64,000 nt of DNA from Sphingomonas adhaesiva (GTDB lineage Bacteria > Pseudomonadota > Alphaproteobacteria > Sphingomonadales > Sphingomonadaceae), in assembly GCF_002374855.1 (NCBI RefSeq), contig NZ_NWVC01000003.1, positions 434,001 through 498,000 on the forward strand. Direction: 5' to 3'. Position numbers and translations under genes: made by a program. Below are positions 25,580 through 38,885 of the stretch, one piece after another. The first letter of the stretch is position 1; each line of letters opens with the position of its first letter. A model generated the notes under the pieces. That model was not told where the DNA came from. It made no database searches and saw only the letters and a list, made by a program, of their open reading frames with translations.

Positions 25580-27850
25580 ATGCCCGTGTCAGCCGCCCGT
25601 TCCGCCCGCGAGATCCTGGTCAACCTGCATGACGTGATGGCCGCGCGATCGAACGCGCAGGCCAAGCTGAATTCGGTGGTGGAGATCATCGGCGAGGCGC
25701 TGGATAGCGAGGTGTGCTCGATCTACCTGCTGCGCGAAGGCGTGCTGGAACTGTACGCGACGCGCGGGCTGGACCCGCAGGCGGTGCACGTCACCAAGCT
25801 GGCGCTGGGTGAGGGGCTGGTCGGCACGATCGCGGCGAACGGCGAGGTGCTGAACCTGGACGAAGCGGCCAGCCACCCCGATTTCGCGTACAAGCCGGAA
25901 ACGGGCGAGGACCGGTTCCACAGTTTCGCCGGCGTCCCGATCATCCGGCGCGAGCGCGCGGTGGGGGTGCTGGCGGTGCAGCACGCCGACCCGCGCCGGT
26001 ACGAGGATGTCGAGATCGAGGCGTTGCAGACGGTGGCGATGGTGCTGTCGGAATTGATCGCCAATGCCGGGCTGATCGACCAGGGCGGGCCGAAGGACCG
26101 GCCGCAGTCGACCGCGCCCACGCGCATCGCCGGGCAGAAGCTGGTCGACGGCATGGCCGCGGGCTGCGCGGTGTTCCACCAGCCGCGCATCCACATCGAG
26201 CACACCGTCGCCGAGGATACCGAGGCGGAACGCCACCGCGTCTATGCCGCGTTCGACAAGATGCGCGAGCAGATCGACCGCATCGCGCGCGAGGCGGAAT
26301 TCGGTGTCGGCGACGAGCATCAGGAAGTCATCCAGACGTACAAGATGTTCGCCTATGACGAAGGGTGGTCGCGGCGCATCAACGAGGCGATCGACAGCGG
26401 GCTGACCGCCGAGGCCGCGATCGAGCGCGTCCAGCAGCGTACCCGCCAGCGGATGCGCGAGATCGACGATCCGCTGCTGGCCGACCGGATGCACGACCTG
26501 GAGGATTTGTCCAACCGGCTGCTGCGCATCGTCAGCGGGCAGATGGGCACCGCCGCGCAGCTGGGCCTGCGCCAGGACACGATCCTGATCGCGCGTAACC
26601 TGGGGCCGGCGGAGCTGCTGGAATATGACCGCCGCCGGTTGAAGGGCGTGGTGCTGGAGGAAGGGTCGCTGACCGCGCACGTGACGATCGTGGCGCGCGC
26701 GATGGGGGTGCCGGTGCTGGGCCGCGTGCGCGACGTGCGCCGGCTGATTGCGGAGGGCGACCTGCTGCTGCTCGACGTGACGGAGGCGACGCTGACCGTG
26801 CGTCCCTCCGCCGCGATGGAGGAGGCGTTCGACGCCAAGCTGATCGCGCGGCAGAAGCGCAAGGCCGCCTATGCCGCACTGCGCGACGTCGCGCCGGAGA
26901 CGAAGGACGGCCACCGCGTGACCGTGATGGTCAACGCCGGGCTGCGCGACGACGTGGCGGCGCTGGACGTCACCGGCGCGGACGGGATCGGGCTGTTCCG
27001 CACCGAATTCCAGTTCCTGGTGTCCGCCACGCTGCCGCAGCGCGAGCGCCAGCAGCGGTTGTACCGCGAGGTGCTGGACGCCGCGGGGCCGCGGCCGGTG
27101 ATCTTCCGCACCGTCGATATCGGCGGCGACAAGGCGCTGCCGTACCTGACCAGCGTCGATGCGGACGAGGAGAATCCGGCGATGGGCTGGCGCGCGCTGC
27201 GGCTGGCGCTGGAACGCGACGGGTTGATGAAGGCGCAGGCGCGCGCGCTGCTGGAGGCGGCGGCGGGGCGCACGCTGAACGTGATGTTCCCGATGGTGTC
27301 GGAGGCGTGGGAATTCGACCAGGCGCGCGACCTGTTCGAAGCGCAGCGCGCGTTCCTGTCCGGGCGCGGAAAGCGGATGCCGCTGGAGATCCGCTATGGT
27401 GCGATGCTGGAGGTGCCGGCGCTCGCCTACCAGCTCGATCTGCTGCTGCCCAAGGTCGATTTCCTGTCGATCGGCACCAACGACCTGACGCAGTTCCTGT
27501 TCGCCGCCGATCGCGCCAACCCCAAGCTGGCGGAACGCTACGACTGGCTGTCGCCGTCGATCCTGCGCTTCCTGAAGGCGGTGGCGGAGCCGGCGCGCGC
27601 GGCGGGCGTGCCGCTGGGGGTGTGCGGCGAGATGGGCGGGCGCCCGCTGGAGGCGATGGCGCTGATCGGGCTGGGGATCGACCGGTTGTCGATCACCCCG
27701 GCGGCGGTGGGGCCGATCAAGGCGATGATCCGGTCGCTGGACCATGACGCTTTGGTCGGCTTCGTGGGCGAATTGCTGGTGCATCCGCCCGCCGACATGC
27801 GCGGCGCGCTCGCCGGCTGGGCGGCGGCGCACGGCGTCGAGCTGGCCTGA
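25580..27850 (+). CDS. ptsP: PEP-protein phosphotransferase EI-Ntr with GAF domain
   Basis: A 756-residue nitrogen-type enzyme I. Residues about 1-165 are a GAF domain (VEIIGEALDSEVCSIYLLRE). The PTS enzyme I N-domain follows, with the phospho-histidine loop GSLTAHVTIVARAMGVPVLG near residue 367. The PEP-binding TIM barrel shows GIGLFRTEFQFL, FRTVDIGGDKAL, MLEVPALAYQLD and LSIGTNDLTQFLFAADRANP, with the conserved Cys in LGVCGEMGGRP. It takes phosphate from PEP to start the regulatory PTS-Ntr chain rather than sugar import; NPr and EIIA partners are not in the window. Confidence 0.97.
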   Translation: MPVSAARSAREILVNLHDVMAARSNAQAKLNSVVEIIGEALDSEVCSIYLLREGVLELYATRGLDPQAVHVTKLALGEGLVGTIAANGEVLNLDEAASHPDFAYKPETGEDRFHSFAGVPIIRRERAVGVLAVQHADPRRYEDVEIEALQTVAMVLSELIANAGLIDQGGPKDRPQSTAPTRIAGQKLVDGMAAGCAVFHQPRIHIEHTVAEDTEAERHRVYAAFDKMREQIDRIAREAEFGVGDEHQEVIQTYKMFAYDEGWSRRINEAIDSGLTAEAAIERVQQRTRQRMREIDDPLLADRMHDLEDLSNRLLRIVSGQMGTAAQLGLRQDTILIARNLGPAELLEYDRRRLKGVVLEEGSLTAHVTIVARAMGVPVLGRVRDVRRLIAEGDLLLLDVTEATLTVRPSAAMEEAFDAKLIARQKRKAAYAALRDVAPETKDGHRVTVMVNAGLRDDVAALDVTGADGIGLFRTEFQFLVSATLPQRERQQRLYREVLDAAGPRPVIFRTVDIGGDKALPYLTSVDADEENPAMGWRALRLALERDGLMKAQARALLEAAAGRTLNVMFPMVSEAWEFDQARDLFEAQRAFLSGRGKRMPLEIRYGAMLEVPALAYQLDLLLPKVDFLSIGTNDLTQFLFAADRANPKLAERYDWLSPSILRFLKAVAEPARAAGVPLGVCGEMGGRPLEAMALIGLGIDRLSITPAAVGPIKAMIRSLDHDALVGFVGELLVHPPADMRGALAGWAAAHGVELA

Positions 27851-28007
27851 CGGTAGGGCGGGCGGGCAAAAGCGGGTGGCCGGGGCGGCTTTGCGACAAA
27901 GCGAGCCGGGACGCACGACGGGGATCGGTTGACACCCACGGGACGCTTTGGGAGACGAACGCTTTCTCCGCGAGCAAACGGGGATGGCGCGGGGGTCGGA
28001 GACGATA

Positions 28008-28910
28008 ATGAGCGATGGTGAGCATCCCGCACAGGCGGCAGCGGCGCCGGGCACGGTCGGTGCCCGGCTGCGCGCCGCGCGCGAGGCGCAGGGCTTGTCG
28101 GTGGCGGAGGTCGCCGCGCGGACCCGCGTGACGCAGCGGTTCCTGGAAGCGCTGGAGAACGACCGGCTCGATCTGCTGCCCTCGCCCACCTATGCCTCCG
28201 GCTTCGCGCGCGCCTATGCCCGGGCGGTCGGGCTGGACCCGGCCGACGTCGGGCGCGACATCCGCGGGGAACTGGCGCGCGGCGCGATGCCGATCCGCCA
28301 GCACCATATCGAGGAGATCGCCGATCCGGCGCGCGGGCCGTCGCGCGGGGTGGTGATCGTCGCCGCCGGGCTGGCGCTGGCGGTACTGGTGCTGGGGCTG
28401 CTGTGGCTGTCCACCGGCATGATGCGCGGCACGCAGGAGGCGCCCGCCGCCGCCGTGTCGCCCACCCCGGTCGCCGCCAGCCGCCCGGTCCCCGCCGCCA
28501 GCACCGCCGCGCCCGCGGGCAAGGTGGTGCTGACCGCGCGCGACGAGGTCTGGATGCGCGTCTACGACGCCAACAACCAGACGCTGTTCCTGGGCACCAA
28601 GAAGAAGGGCGAGACGTTCGAGGTGCCCGCCACCGCCGACCGCCCGATGATCAACGTCGGCCGTCCCGACCAGCTGTCGATCACCGTCGACGGGCGCGAG
28701 GTGCCGGCGCTGGGCGACGGCAAGCGCGCGATCAAGGACGTCGGGATCAGCGCCGCGGCGCTGGCGGCGCGCGGCGGCGGCGCGGCGACGCCGGCCGCGG
28801 CCCCGACGGCGCGGCCGACCGCGCGCGCGACCGGAACGACGGGCGGCGTGCCGGCGGCCTTCCAGTCGCCGGCGCCGACCGCCGCGACGGCGACGAACAC
28901 GCCGGATTGA
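28008..28910 (+). CDS. RodZ-like helix-turn-helix membrane protein
   Basis: A 300-residue bitopic protein. An N-terminal HTH_25-type domain (VGARLRAAREAQGLSVAEVA, then RVTQRFLEALE) is followed by one transmembrane helix near residues 107-130 (GVVIVAAGLALAVLVLGLLW). A Pro/Ala linker leads to a periplasmic DUF4115 domain (VWMRVYDANNQTLFLGTKKK) and a low-complexity Ala/Thr tail. This is the RodZ architecture, linking MreB to the envelope and cell shape. ATG 28008 has GGAGA 7 bases upstream. It precedes cpoB, another envelope gene. The 157-bp gap after ptsP holds no gene. Confidence 0.88.
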   Translation: MSDGEHPAQAAAAPGTVGARLRAAREAQGLSVAEVAARTRVTQRFLEALENDRLDLLPSPTYASGFARAYARAVGLDPADVGRDIRGELARGAMPIRQHHIEEIADPARGPSRGVVIVAAGLALAVLVLGLLWLSTGMMRGTQEAPAAAVSPTPVAASRPVPAASTAAPAGKVVLTARDEVWMRVYDANNQTLFLGTKKKGETFEVPATADRPMINVGRPDQLSITVDGREVPALGDGKRAIKDVGISAAALAARGGGAATPAAAPTARPTARATGTTGGVPAAFQSPAPTAATATNTPD

Positions 28911-28996
28911 GCCGCACATATCCTGCTTCAGGCTGGCGACAGCCGCGCGGGGGTGATTATGGTCGCGGGATGAGCGACGCCGGGGGTATCGAGGGC

Positions 28997-29905
28997 ATGA
29001 ACAGGTTTCTGATCGGGGCGGGCATGGCCGCCATGCTGGCGACGGGTGTGGTCGTGCCGGCCGGCGCGCAGCAGGGCGCGCCGCTGGAAGGGCGCGTGGG
29101 CCGGTTGGAGAGCGAGATGCGCGCGGTGCAGCGCAAGGTGTTCCCGAACGGCGCCGGGCAGATGGTGGAACCGCAGATTTCGCCCTCCACCCCGACGCCC
29201 TCGCCGGTCGGCGTGCCGGCCAGCAGCGCGGTCGCCGATCTGTCATCGCGCGTCACCTCGCTGGAACAGCAGATGGCGTCGATGACCGGGCAGATCGAGA
29301 TGACGCAGCACAAGCTGCGCCAGCTGGAGGAGCAGTTCGCCGCCTATCGCACCGCCACCGATGCGAAGCTGTCCGCCGCGCCCGCTGCGTCCGGTGCCGT
29401 CCCGGCGGCCGACGTCGCCGCGACCGGCGACGTGCGCGTGCCGACCGCACCGCGCCCGGCGTCCACGCCGACGCCGGCCGCTGCCGTTGCCGGGGTGGAG
29501 AAGCCCAACACCGGCGATGCGGCGGAGGATGCCTATCTCTACGGCTATCGCCTGTGGTCGGCGAAGAAATATCCGGAGGCGCAGGCGCAGCTGAAGAAGA
29601 TGGTCGCCGACTATCCCAAGAGCCGCCGCGCCAGCTTCGCACAGAACCTGCTGGGGCGCGCCTATCTGGACGATGGGAAGCCGAGCCTGGCGTCGATCGC
29701 CTTCTACGACAATTACAAGAAGTATCCGGACGGCGAGCGCGCGCCCGACAGCCTGTTCTATCTGGGCAGCGCGTTGATGAAGCTCAACAAGCCGGCGGAT
29801 GCGTGCAAGGTCTATGGCGAGTTGACCGACGTGTACGGCGACAAGATCTCCGCCGGCATGAAGGCCGATGTCGCCAAGGCGCGCACCGCCGCCAAGTGCA
29901 AGTGA
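28997..29905 (+). CDS. cpoB: Tol-Pal system protein CpoB/YbgF
   Basis: A 302-residue periplasmic protein with signal peptide MNRFLIGAGMAAMLATGVVVPAGAQ. A trimerising coiled coil follows (ADLSSRVTSLEQQMASMTGQ then TQHKLRQLEEQFAAYR), then a Pro/Ala linker and C-terminal TPR repeats (DAYLYGYRLWSAKKYPEAQA and repeats to the end). This is the CpoB/YbgF layout; it coordinates outer-membrane constriction with peptidoglycan synthesis. An in-frame ATG at 28970 exists, but only 28997 starts with the signal peptide. tilS begins one base after its stop. Confidence 0.92.
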   Translation: MNRFLIGAGMAAMLATGVVVPAGAQQGAPLEGRVGRLESEMRAVQRKVFPNGAGQMVEPQISPSTPTPSPVGVPASSAVADLSSRVTSLEQQMASMTGQIEMTQHKLRQLEEQFAAYRTATDAKLSAAPAASGAVPAADVAATGDVRVPTAPRPASTPTPAAAVAGVEKPNTGDAAEDAYLYGYRLWSAKKYPEAQAQLKKMVADYPKSRRASFAQNLLGRAYLDDGKPSLASIAFYDNYKKYPDGERAPDSLFYLGSALMKLNKPADACKVYGELTDVYGDKISAGMKADVAKARTAAKCK

Positions 29906-29906
29906 G

Positions 29907-30911
29907 ATGACCCCGGTGCCGCCGCCCGACGCGGCGGTGGCGCGGTTTCGCGACGATCTGGCGCGCGTGACGGCGGCGGCGTTCGACGGCGCGACGACGC
30001 CCGCGCAGGTGCGGATCGCGCTGGCGGTATCGGGCGGGGCGGACAGCATGGCGATGCTGGCACTGGCCGCCGCCGCCCATCCGGGGCGGGTCGTGGCGGC
30101 GACGTTCGACCATCGCCTGCGCGCCGGATCGTCGGACGAGGCGGCGATGGTGGCGCGCGCCGGTGCCGCGCTGGCGGTACCGCACCGCACATTGGCCCCA
30201 ATTGATGCGATCGCGGGCAGCAGCATCCAGATGCGCGCGCGGGTCGCACGCTATGCCGCGCTGGTGGACTGGGCCGCCGCGGAGGGTGCGGCGGTGTTGC
30301 TGACCGCGCATCACGGGGACGACCAGGCCGAGACGCTGCTGATGCGGCTGAACCGCGGTGCCGGGCTGTCGGGGCTGGCAGCGATCCGGCCGTGGCGGTT
30401 CGATGGCGGCGTGGCGGTGTTGCGCCCGCTGCTCGGCTGGCGGCGGGCGCAGCTTCGCGAAGTGGCGCAGGCAGCGCAGATGCCGTTCGTGGACGATCCG
30501 TCGAACGACGACCCACGTCACGACCGGACGCGGATGCGCGCGCTGCTGGCCGCCGCCCCGGCGCTGGACCCGGTACGGCTGGCGGCATCGGCGGCGTGGC
30601 TGGCGGAGGCGGAGGCGGTGCTGGCGCGGCTGGCCGAGCGCCTGTGGAAGGAACGCTGGCGCGGCCCCGACCGTCCGTTCGCGGTGGCGCAGGAGGAGCG
30701 CGAGCTGCGCCGCCGGCTGGTGCGCCGCGCGATCATCGCGGTGCGCGAGTCGGCCGCCATCGTCCTGCCCGCATTCGACGATTCGACCAATGTCGAGCCG
30801 CTGCTGGACGCGCTGGAGGCCGGGCGCGGGGCGGTGCAGGGCGGGGTGAAAGTGTCCCCGGCGCCCGCAGGATGGCGGTTTTCGGTGGCTCCACCGCGTC
30901 GATCAGTCTGA
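29907..30911 (+). CDS. tilS: tRNA(Ile)-lysidine synthase
   Basis: A 334-residue PP-loop ATPase. The ATP loop is LAVSGGADSMAMLAL, then TFDHRLRAGSSDEAAMVARA, LTAHHGDDQAETLLMRLNRG, and a C-terminal region with DDPSNDDPRHDRTRMR. TilS changes the wobble cytidine of tRNA-Ile(CAU) to lysidine so that AUA is read correctly; it is essential. It lacks the long C-terminal domain of E. coli TilS, as is usual in short-form homologues. It directly follows cpoB (1-bp gap) and precedes ftsH by 63 bp, an order common in alphaproteobacteria. Confidence 0.95.
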   Translation: MTPVPPPDAAVARFRDDLARVTAAAFDGATTPAQVRIALAVSGGADSMAMLALAAAAHPGRVVAATFDHRLRAGSSDEAAMVARAGAALAVPHRTLAPIDAIAGSSIQMRARVARYAALVDWAAAEGAAVLLTAHHGDDQAETLLMRLNRGAGLSGLAAIRPWRFDGGVAVLRPLLGWRRAQLREVAQAAQMPFVDDPSNDDPRHDRTRMRALLAAAPALDPVRLAASAAWLAEAEAVLARLAERLWKERWRGPDRPFAVAQEERELRRRLVRRAIIAVRESAAIVLPAFDDSTNVEPLLDALEAGRGAVQGGVKVSPAPAGWRFSVAPPRRSV

Positions 30912-30974
30912 CCGACGTTGTTCCATTGCCATTAACCCTCGCCGCCCTACATTGCGGATGACGAAAGGTAGCGC

Positions 30975-32945
<1,971 letters not shown>

Positions 32946-32969
32946 GCGTAGCTTCCGATATAGAAGGAG

Positions 32970-32996
32970 AGGGCGGTCCCGCGGGGCCGCCCTTTT
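32970..32996 (+). terminator. ftsH rho-independent terminator
   Basis: GGGCGG (32971-32976) pairs with CCGCCC (32987-32992), the stem extended inward by TCCC with GGGG, and TTTT follows directly (32993-32996). It lies 25 bp after the ftsH stop. Confidence 0.88.
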
Positions 32997-33068
32997 CGTA
33001 TGGGCGCCTTATTGCGGCCCCGAAACCATGGTGTCTCGGTCCCGGTGAGGCAGCGGTGGAGCGGGCGG

Positions 33069-35609
33069 ATGATGTCGAGGGCGATCCGTGCGGGCGCGCT
33101 GGTGCCGCTGGCGCTGGGCGCCACGACCGCCGCCGCCGCCGCCGCGCAGGCGGAGCGTGACGAGAACCCGCGCGCCGACGTGATCGTCACCGGCAAGCGG
33201 CTGCGCGGATCGGCGATCGGCGAGGTCGCGCCGGTCGCCGCGCTCGACGCGCAGGCGCTGCGCGCGCTGGGCGCGACCAATATGAAGGAACTGGCCGACC
33301 GGCTGAAGCCGCTGGCGCAATCGGTGACGGGCGAGGATCCGGCCTATCTGCTCAACGGGCGGCGCATCTCGGGCTTTGCGGAGGTGCAGAACCTGCCGCC
33401 CGAGGCGATCGAGCGGACCGAAATATTGTCCGAACAGGACGCGCCCCGCTTCGGCTTTTCCCCGACCGTGCGGGTGATGAACGTCATCACGAAAAAGCAT
33501 TTCCGCGCGCTGTCGACGGTGCAGGCGAGCGGCACGACGACCGCGGGCGGCGGGGCGACCAGTTACAGCGAGGCGAGCGCGACGCGGATCGACGATGCGC
33601 GGCGTGCGTCGCTGACCCTGTCCTATTTCCACTTCACCCCGGTCTTGCAGTCGCAGCGCGATATCGCCGCGGACCCCGATACGCCGTTCTCGCTGGTCGG
33701 GACGGTGGCGCGCGCCGACGGGGGGAGCATCGACCCGCGGCTGGACGCGCTGGCGGGACGCGCCGTGACGCGCGCGGCGGTGCCGGGCGACCCGGCGCTG
33801 CGCCCCATCCTGGCGGCGTATCGCGCGGCGGCGGGATCGGCGGACATCAACCCCTATCGCACGCTCCAGTCGCGCGTCGACACGCTGCGCCTCGACGGGA
33901 CGATCGGCGCGCCGCTGAGCCGCACCATCGACGCCTCGCTCAACATTAATGCCGAGGGGCAGCGGCAGGGCGCGCTGACCGGACTGGCGCCGGTGACGCT
34001 GGTGGTGCCCGCGGGCAACGGCGCATTGCCGTTCGCGGACGACCTGCTGCTGTCGCGCTATCTGCCGGGCGATCCGCTGCGGCAGCGTACGACCAGCCTG
34101 ACGCTGCATTCCGGGGCGACGGTGCAGGGTGGCTGGGGCGACTGGGCGTGGAACGTCACCGGCAGCTACGACCGTGCGCGACAGGCGGTGCGATCCGATC
34201 AGGCGCTGGTCCCCGGCGCGTGGCAGGACGCGGTGAATGCCGGGGCCGATCCGTTCGGCGCGCTGCCCACCGACGCCGCGACGCGCATCGCGGTCGCCAG
34301 CCGTACCGTGACGGGGACGGTCGCGGGCAAGGCGGTGGCGAACGGCCCGGTGCTGCGCCTGCCCGCCGGGCGTGTGCAGGTGACGCTGGCGGCGGGCTAT
34401 GTCCGGTCGAACAGCGAACCGGCGGGGGGGAATGGGGCGGCGTCACCGGCGCTGACGCGCACCAGCCGCGACGCGAGCATCGCCGCCACCGTGCCGATCG
34501 CTTCGGCGGAGCGCGGTGCGCTCGGGTTCGTCGGCAAACTGTCCGCCAACGGCACGATCGGGGTGGCGGACGTGTCGGATTACGGGCGGCTGACCAGCAG
34601 CAGCTACGGCCTTGCCTGGGCGCCGGCGCGGCCGGTGCAGGTCACGCTGTCGGTCAGCGACGCCGCGACCGCGCCGGCGATCGCGCTGCTGACCGCGCCG
34701 CTGGTGACGACCCCCAACGTGCCGGCGTTCGATTTCGCGACCGGGCAAAGCGTGCTGGCGACGACGACGATCGGCGGCAATCCCGCGCTGGCCGCCGAAC
34801 GCCGGCGGGTGACCAGCGTCGGCGTGACGGTGTCGCCGATCAAGGCGCGCGAATGGCGTGTCGGCCTGTCCTATGTCGACACGAGTATCCGCAACCAGGC
34901 GTTCGCGCCGACCGACGCGAGCGCGGCGTTGCAGCGGGCCTTCCCCACGCTGTTCGGGCGCGATCCGGCGGGGGCGCTGTCGACGCTGGACCTGCGCTCG
35001 CTCAACCTGGCGCGCGAGCGGGAGCGCAAGCTGTTGCTGACCACCGATCTGTCGACGCCGCTGGGGCGTAAGCCGCCCGAACCGGCGAAGCGGGCCGAAG
35101 GCGACACGACCACGCCGCCGCCCCCACCCCCGCCGAAGCCGCGCCCGACGATGTACATGAACGGCACGCTGACTTACCGGCTGGACGACCGCGTGACGCT
35201 GCGCGACGGGCAACCGGCGCTGGACCTGCTGGCGGGCGATACGCTGGATGGCACCGGCGGGCGACCGCGCTGGCAGCTGGACGGGACGGTCGGCGGGACG
35301 ATCGGGCCGTTTACCCCCGGTCTCTATGCACGGATCCAGGGTCCGACGCGTGCGCGCAGCACGATCGCGGCGTCGGACCTCAGCTATTCCGGGCGGACGT
35401 GGCTGGTGGCGTATGTCACGCTCGACGCGGGTGCGCTGGTGGCGCGGCCGTGGGCGAAGCGGCTGTCGGTGGCGCTGGTCGCCGAAAACCTGCTCAACAG
35501 CCGCATCGCGGTGCGCGACCGCACCGGGGCGACCCCCTATCGCTACCAGCCGGGGCTGATCGACCCGCTGGGGCAGCAGGTGCGGATCATGGCGCGCAAA
35601 TTGTTCTGA
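33069..35609 (+). CDS. TonB-dependent receptor-like outer-membrane protein
   Basis: An 846-residue protein. An N-terminal export signal (RAGALVPLALGATTAAAAAA) is followed by DVIVTGKRLRGS, like the start of a plug, and a plug segment YLLNGRRISGFAEVQNLPPE with AIERTEILSE. A long barrel ends in VRIMARKLF. The plug is short and lacks the usual carboxylate-rich sites of siderophore receptors. A Pro-rich insertion (TTPPPPPPPKPRP) breaks the barrel region near residue 685. The ATG at 33069 (next codon also ATG) has GGAG seven bases upstream; a longer frame from 33000 overlaps no better signal. It stands alone between terminators. Substrate unknown. Confidence 0.83.
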   Translation: MMSRAIRAGALVPLALGATTAAAAAAQAERDENPRADVIVTGKRLRGSAIGEVAPVAALDAQALRALGATNMKELADRLKPLAQSVTGEDPAYLLNGRRISGFAEVQNLPPEAIERTEILSEQDAPRFGFSPTVRVMNVITKKHFRALSTVQASGTTTAGGGATSYSEASATRIDDARRASLTLSYFHFTPVLQSQRDIAADPDTPFSLVGTVARADGGSIDPRLDALAGRAVTRAAVPGDPALRPILAAYRAAAGSADINPYRTLQSRVDTLRLDGTIGAPLSRTIDASLNINAEGQRQGALTGLAPVTLVVPAGNGALPFADDLLLSRYLPGDPLRQRTTSLTLHSGATVQGGWGDWAWNVTGSYDRARQAVRSDQALVPGAWQDAVNAGADPFGALPTDAATRIAVASRTVTGTVAGKAVANGPVLRLPAGRVQVTLAAGYVRSNSEPAGGNGAASPALTRTSRDASIAATVPIASAERGALGFVGKLSANGTIGVADVSDYGRLTSSSYGLAWAPARPVQVTLSVSDAATAPAIALLTAPLVTTPNVPAFDFATGQSVLATTTIGGNPALAAERRRVTSVGVTVSPIKAREWRVGLSYVDTSIRNQAFAPTDASAALQRAFPTLFGRDPAGALSTLDLRSLNLARERERKLLLTTDLSTPLGRKPPEPAKRAEGDTTTPPPPPPPKPRPTMYMNGTLTYRLDDRVTLRDGQPALDLLAGDTLDGTGGRPRWQLDGTVGGTIGPFTPGLYARIQGPTRARSTIAASDLSYSGRTWLVAYVTLDAGALVARPWAKRLSVALVAENLLNSRIAVRDRTGATPYRYQPGLIDPLGQQVRIMARKLF

Positions 35610-35641
35610 GAGTTTGTCTGGAAAAGCGCCGGTGCCGCCTA

Positions 35642-35665
35642 AAAACTCGCCTTTCGGCGAGTTTT
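35642..35665. terminator. Bidirectional rho-independent terminator
   Basis: Perfect 10-bp inverted repeat AAAACTCGCC/GGCGAGTTTT with a TTTC loop, giving a T run on both strands. It sits between the convergent receptor-like gene (stop 35609) and ligA (stop 35675) and should end both transcripts. Confidence 0.95.
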
Positions 35666-35674
35666 CAAACAGGC

Positions 35675-38394
<2,720 letters not shown>

Positions 38395-38399
38395 ACACC

Positions 38400-38428
38400 A
38401 TTATATACAGGGATATTGTGGCGGACAA
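38400..38428 (-). promoter_or_regulatory. Promoter of the Rrf2 gene (leaderless transcript)
   Basis: On the minus strand, TTGTCC (38428-38423), a 17-bp spacer and a consensus TATAAT (38405-38400) precede the ATG at 38394 by five bases. Transcription should begin at or within a base or two of the start codon, leaving no ribosome-binding site. Confidence 0.7.
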
Positions 38429-38444
38429 ATGGCCATCGCGGCCT

Positions 38445-38472
38445 TTGCGTTCGCGCGCGCGGCCCCTATATG
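38445..38472 (+). promoter_or_regulatory. Promoter of the tmRNA gene
   Basis: TTGCGT (38445-38450), 16-bp spacer, TATATG (38467-38472). Transcription would start near 38479, just before the acceptor piece of ssrA. Confidence 0.55.
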
Positions 38473-38478
38473 TGGTCG

Positions 38479-38850
38479 TGCCGGGTTCCACCCGGCTATG
38501 GCGATAAACCATGGCGTAGAATAGATGCAGCGGACCCGGGGGCAGTACCCGGCGGCTCCACCATCTGCGCCGCATGGCCGGCGCGTTACACGCGCGACGG
38601 CGGCGGCGTAGCTGACGGGGCCGAACCAGGATCGACGTGTATTGAAAGGCGCCGTCTTCGCTCGGAATGGGACCACCGCAACGGCCCATTACACAAGTGC
38701 CAACGATAACGAAGCACTCGCGATGGCGGCGTAACTGATGGCCTAACGGCCTGACGTTACACCAAAATAGCGCGGTTGGACCCCACCGGGCAACAGAAGG
38801 GGATTCCAGCGGTACGGGAGGCACCGGGCAACAGAAGCCTCCCACTCACG
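38479..38850 (+). ncRNA. ssrA: Circularly permuted two-piece tmRNA
   Basis: The tmRNA rescues stalled ribosomes by adding a degradation tag. In the alphaproteobacterial form the gene is permuted: the 3' acceptor piece comes first and ends with encoded CCA at 38561-38563, then an excised spacer (38564-38616), then the coding piece beginning GGGGCCG at 38617. GGGGCCG (38617-38623) pairs with CGGCTCC (38553-38559) to make a seven-pair acceptor stem with one G-U. The T-arm is CCGGG-GGCAGTA-CCCGG (38536-38552). The tag frame starts GCC at 38699 and reads ANDNEALAMAA, stop TAA 38732-38734. Pseudoknot-type hairpins follow. The 5' and 3' ends are estimates. This fills the gap 38395-38885. Confidence 0.93.
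38699..38734 (+). other. tmRNA tag-peptide reading frame
   Basis: Resume codon GCC, then codons for NDNEALAMAA and TAA. The start A-N-D-N and end A-A are typical of alphaproteobacterial degradation tags; the C-terminal AA is what ClpXP reads. Confidence 0.93.
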
Positions 38851-38885
38851 CCCCTTGCTTCAGTGCGTTCGCCGCACCCCGCTGT

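Noticed and set aside
25589..28189. 866-codon open frame on the minus strand
   Set aside because: Exact antisense of ptsP and the start of the RodZ-like gene; Arg/His/Gln-rich translation without any domain, caused by high GC codon use.
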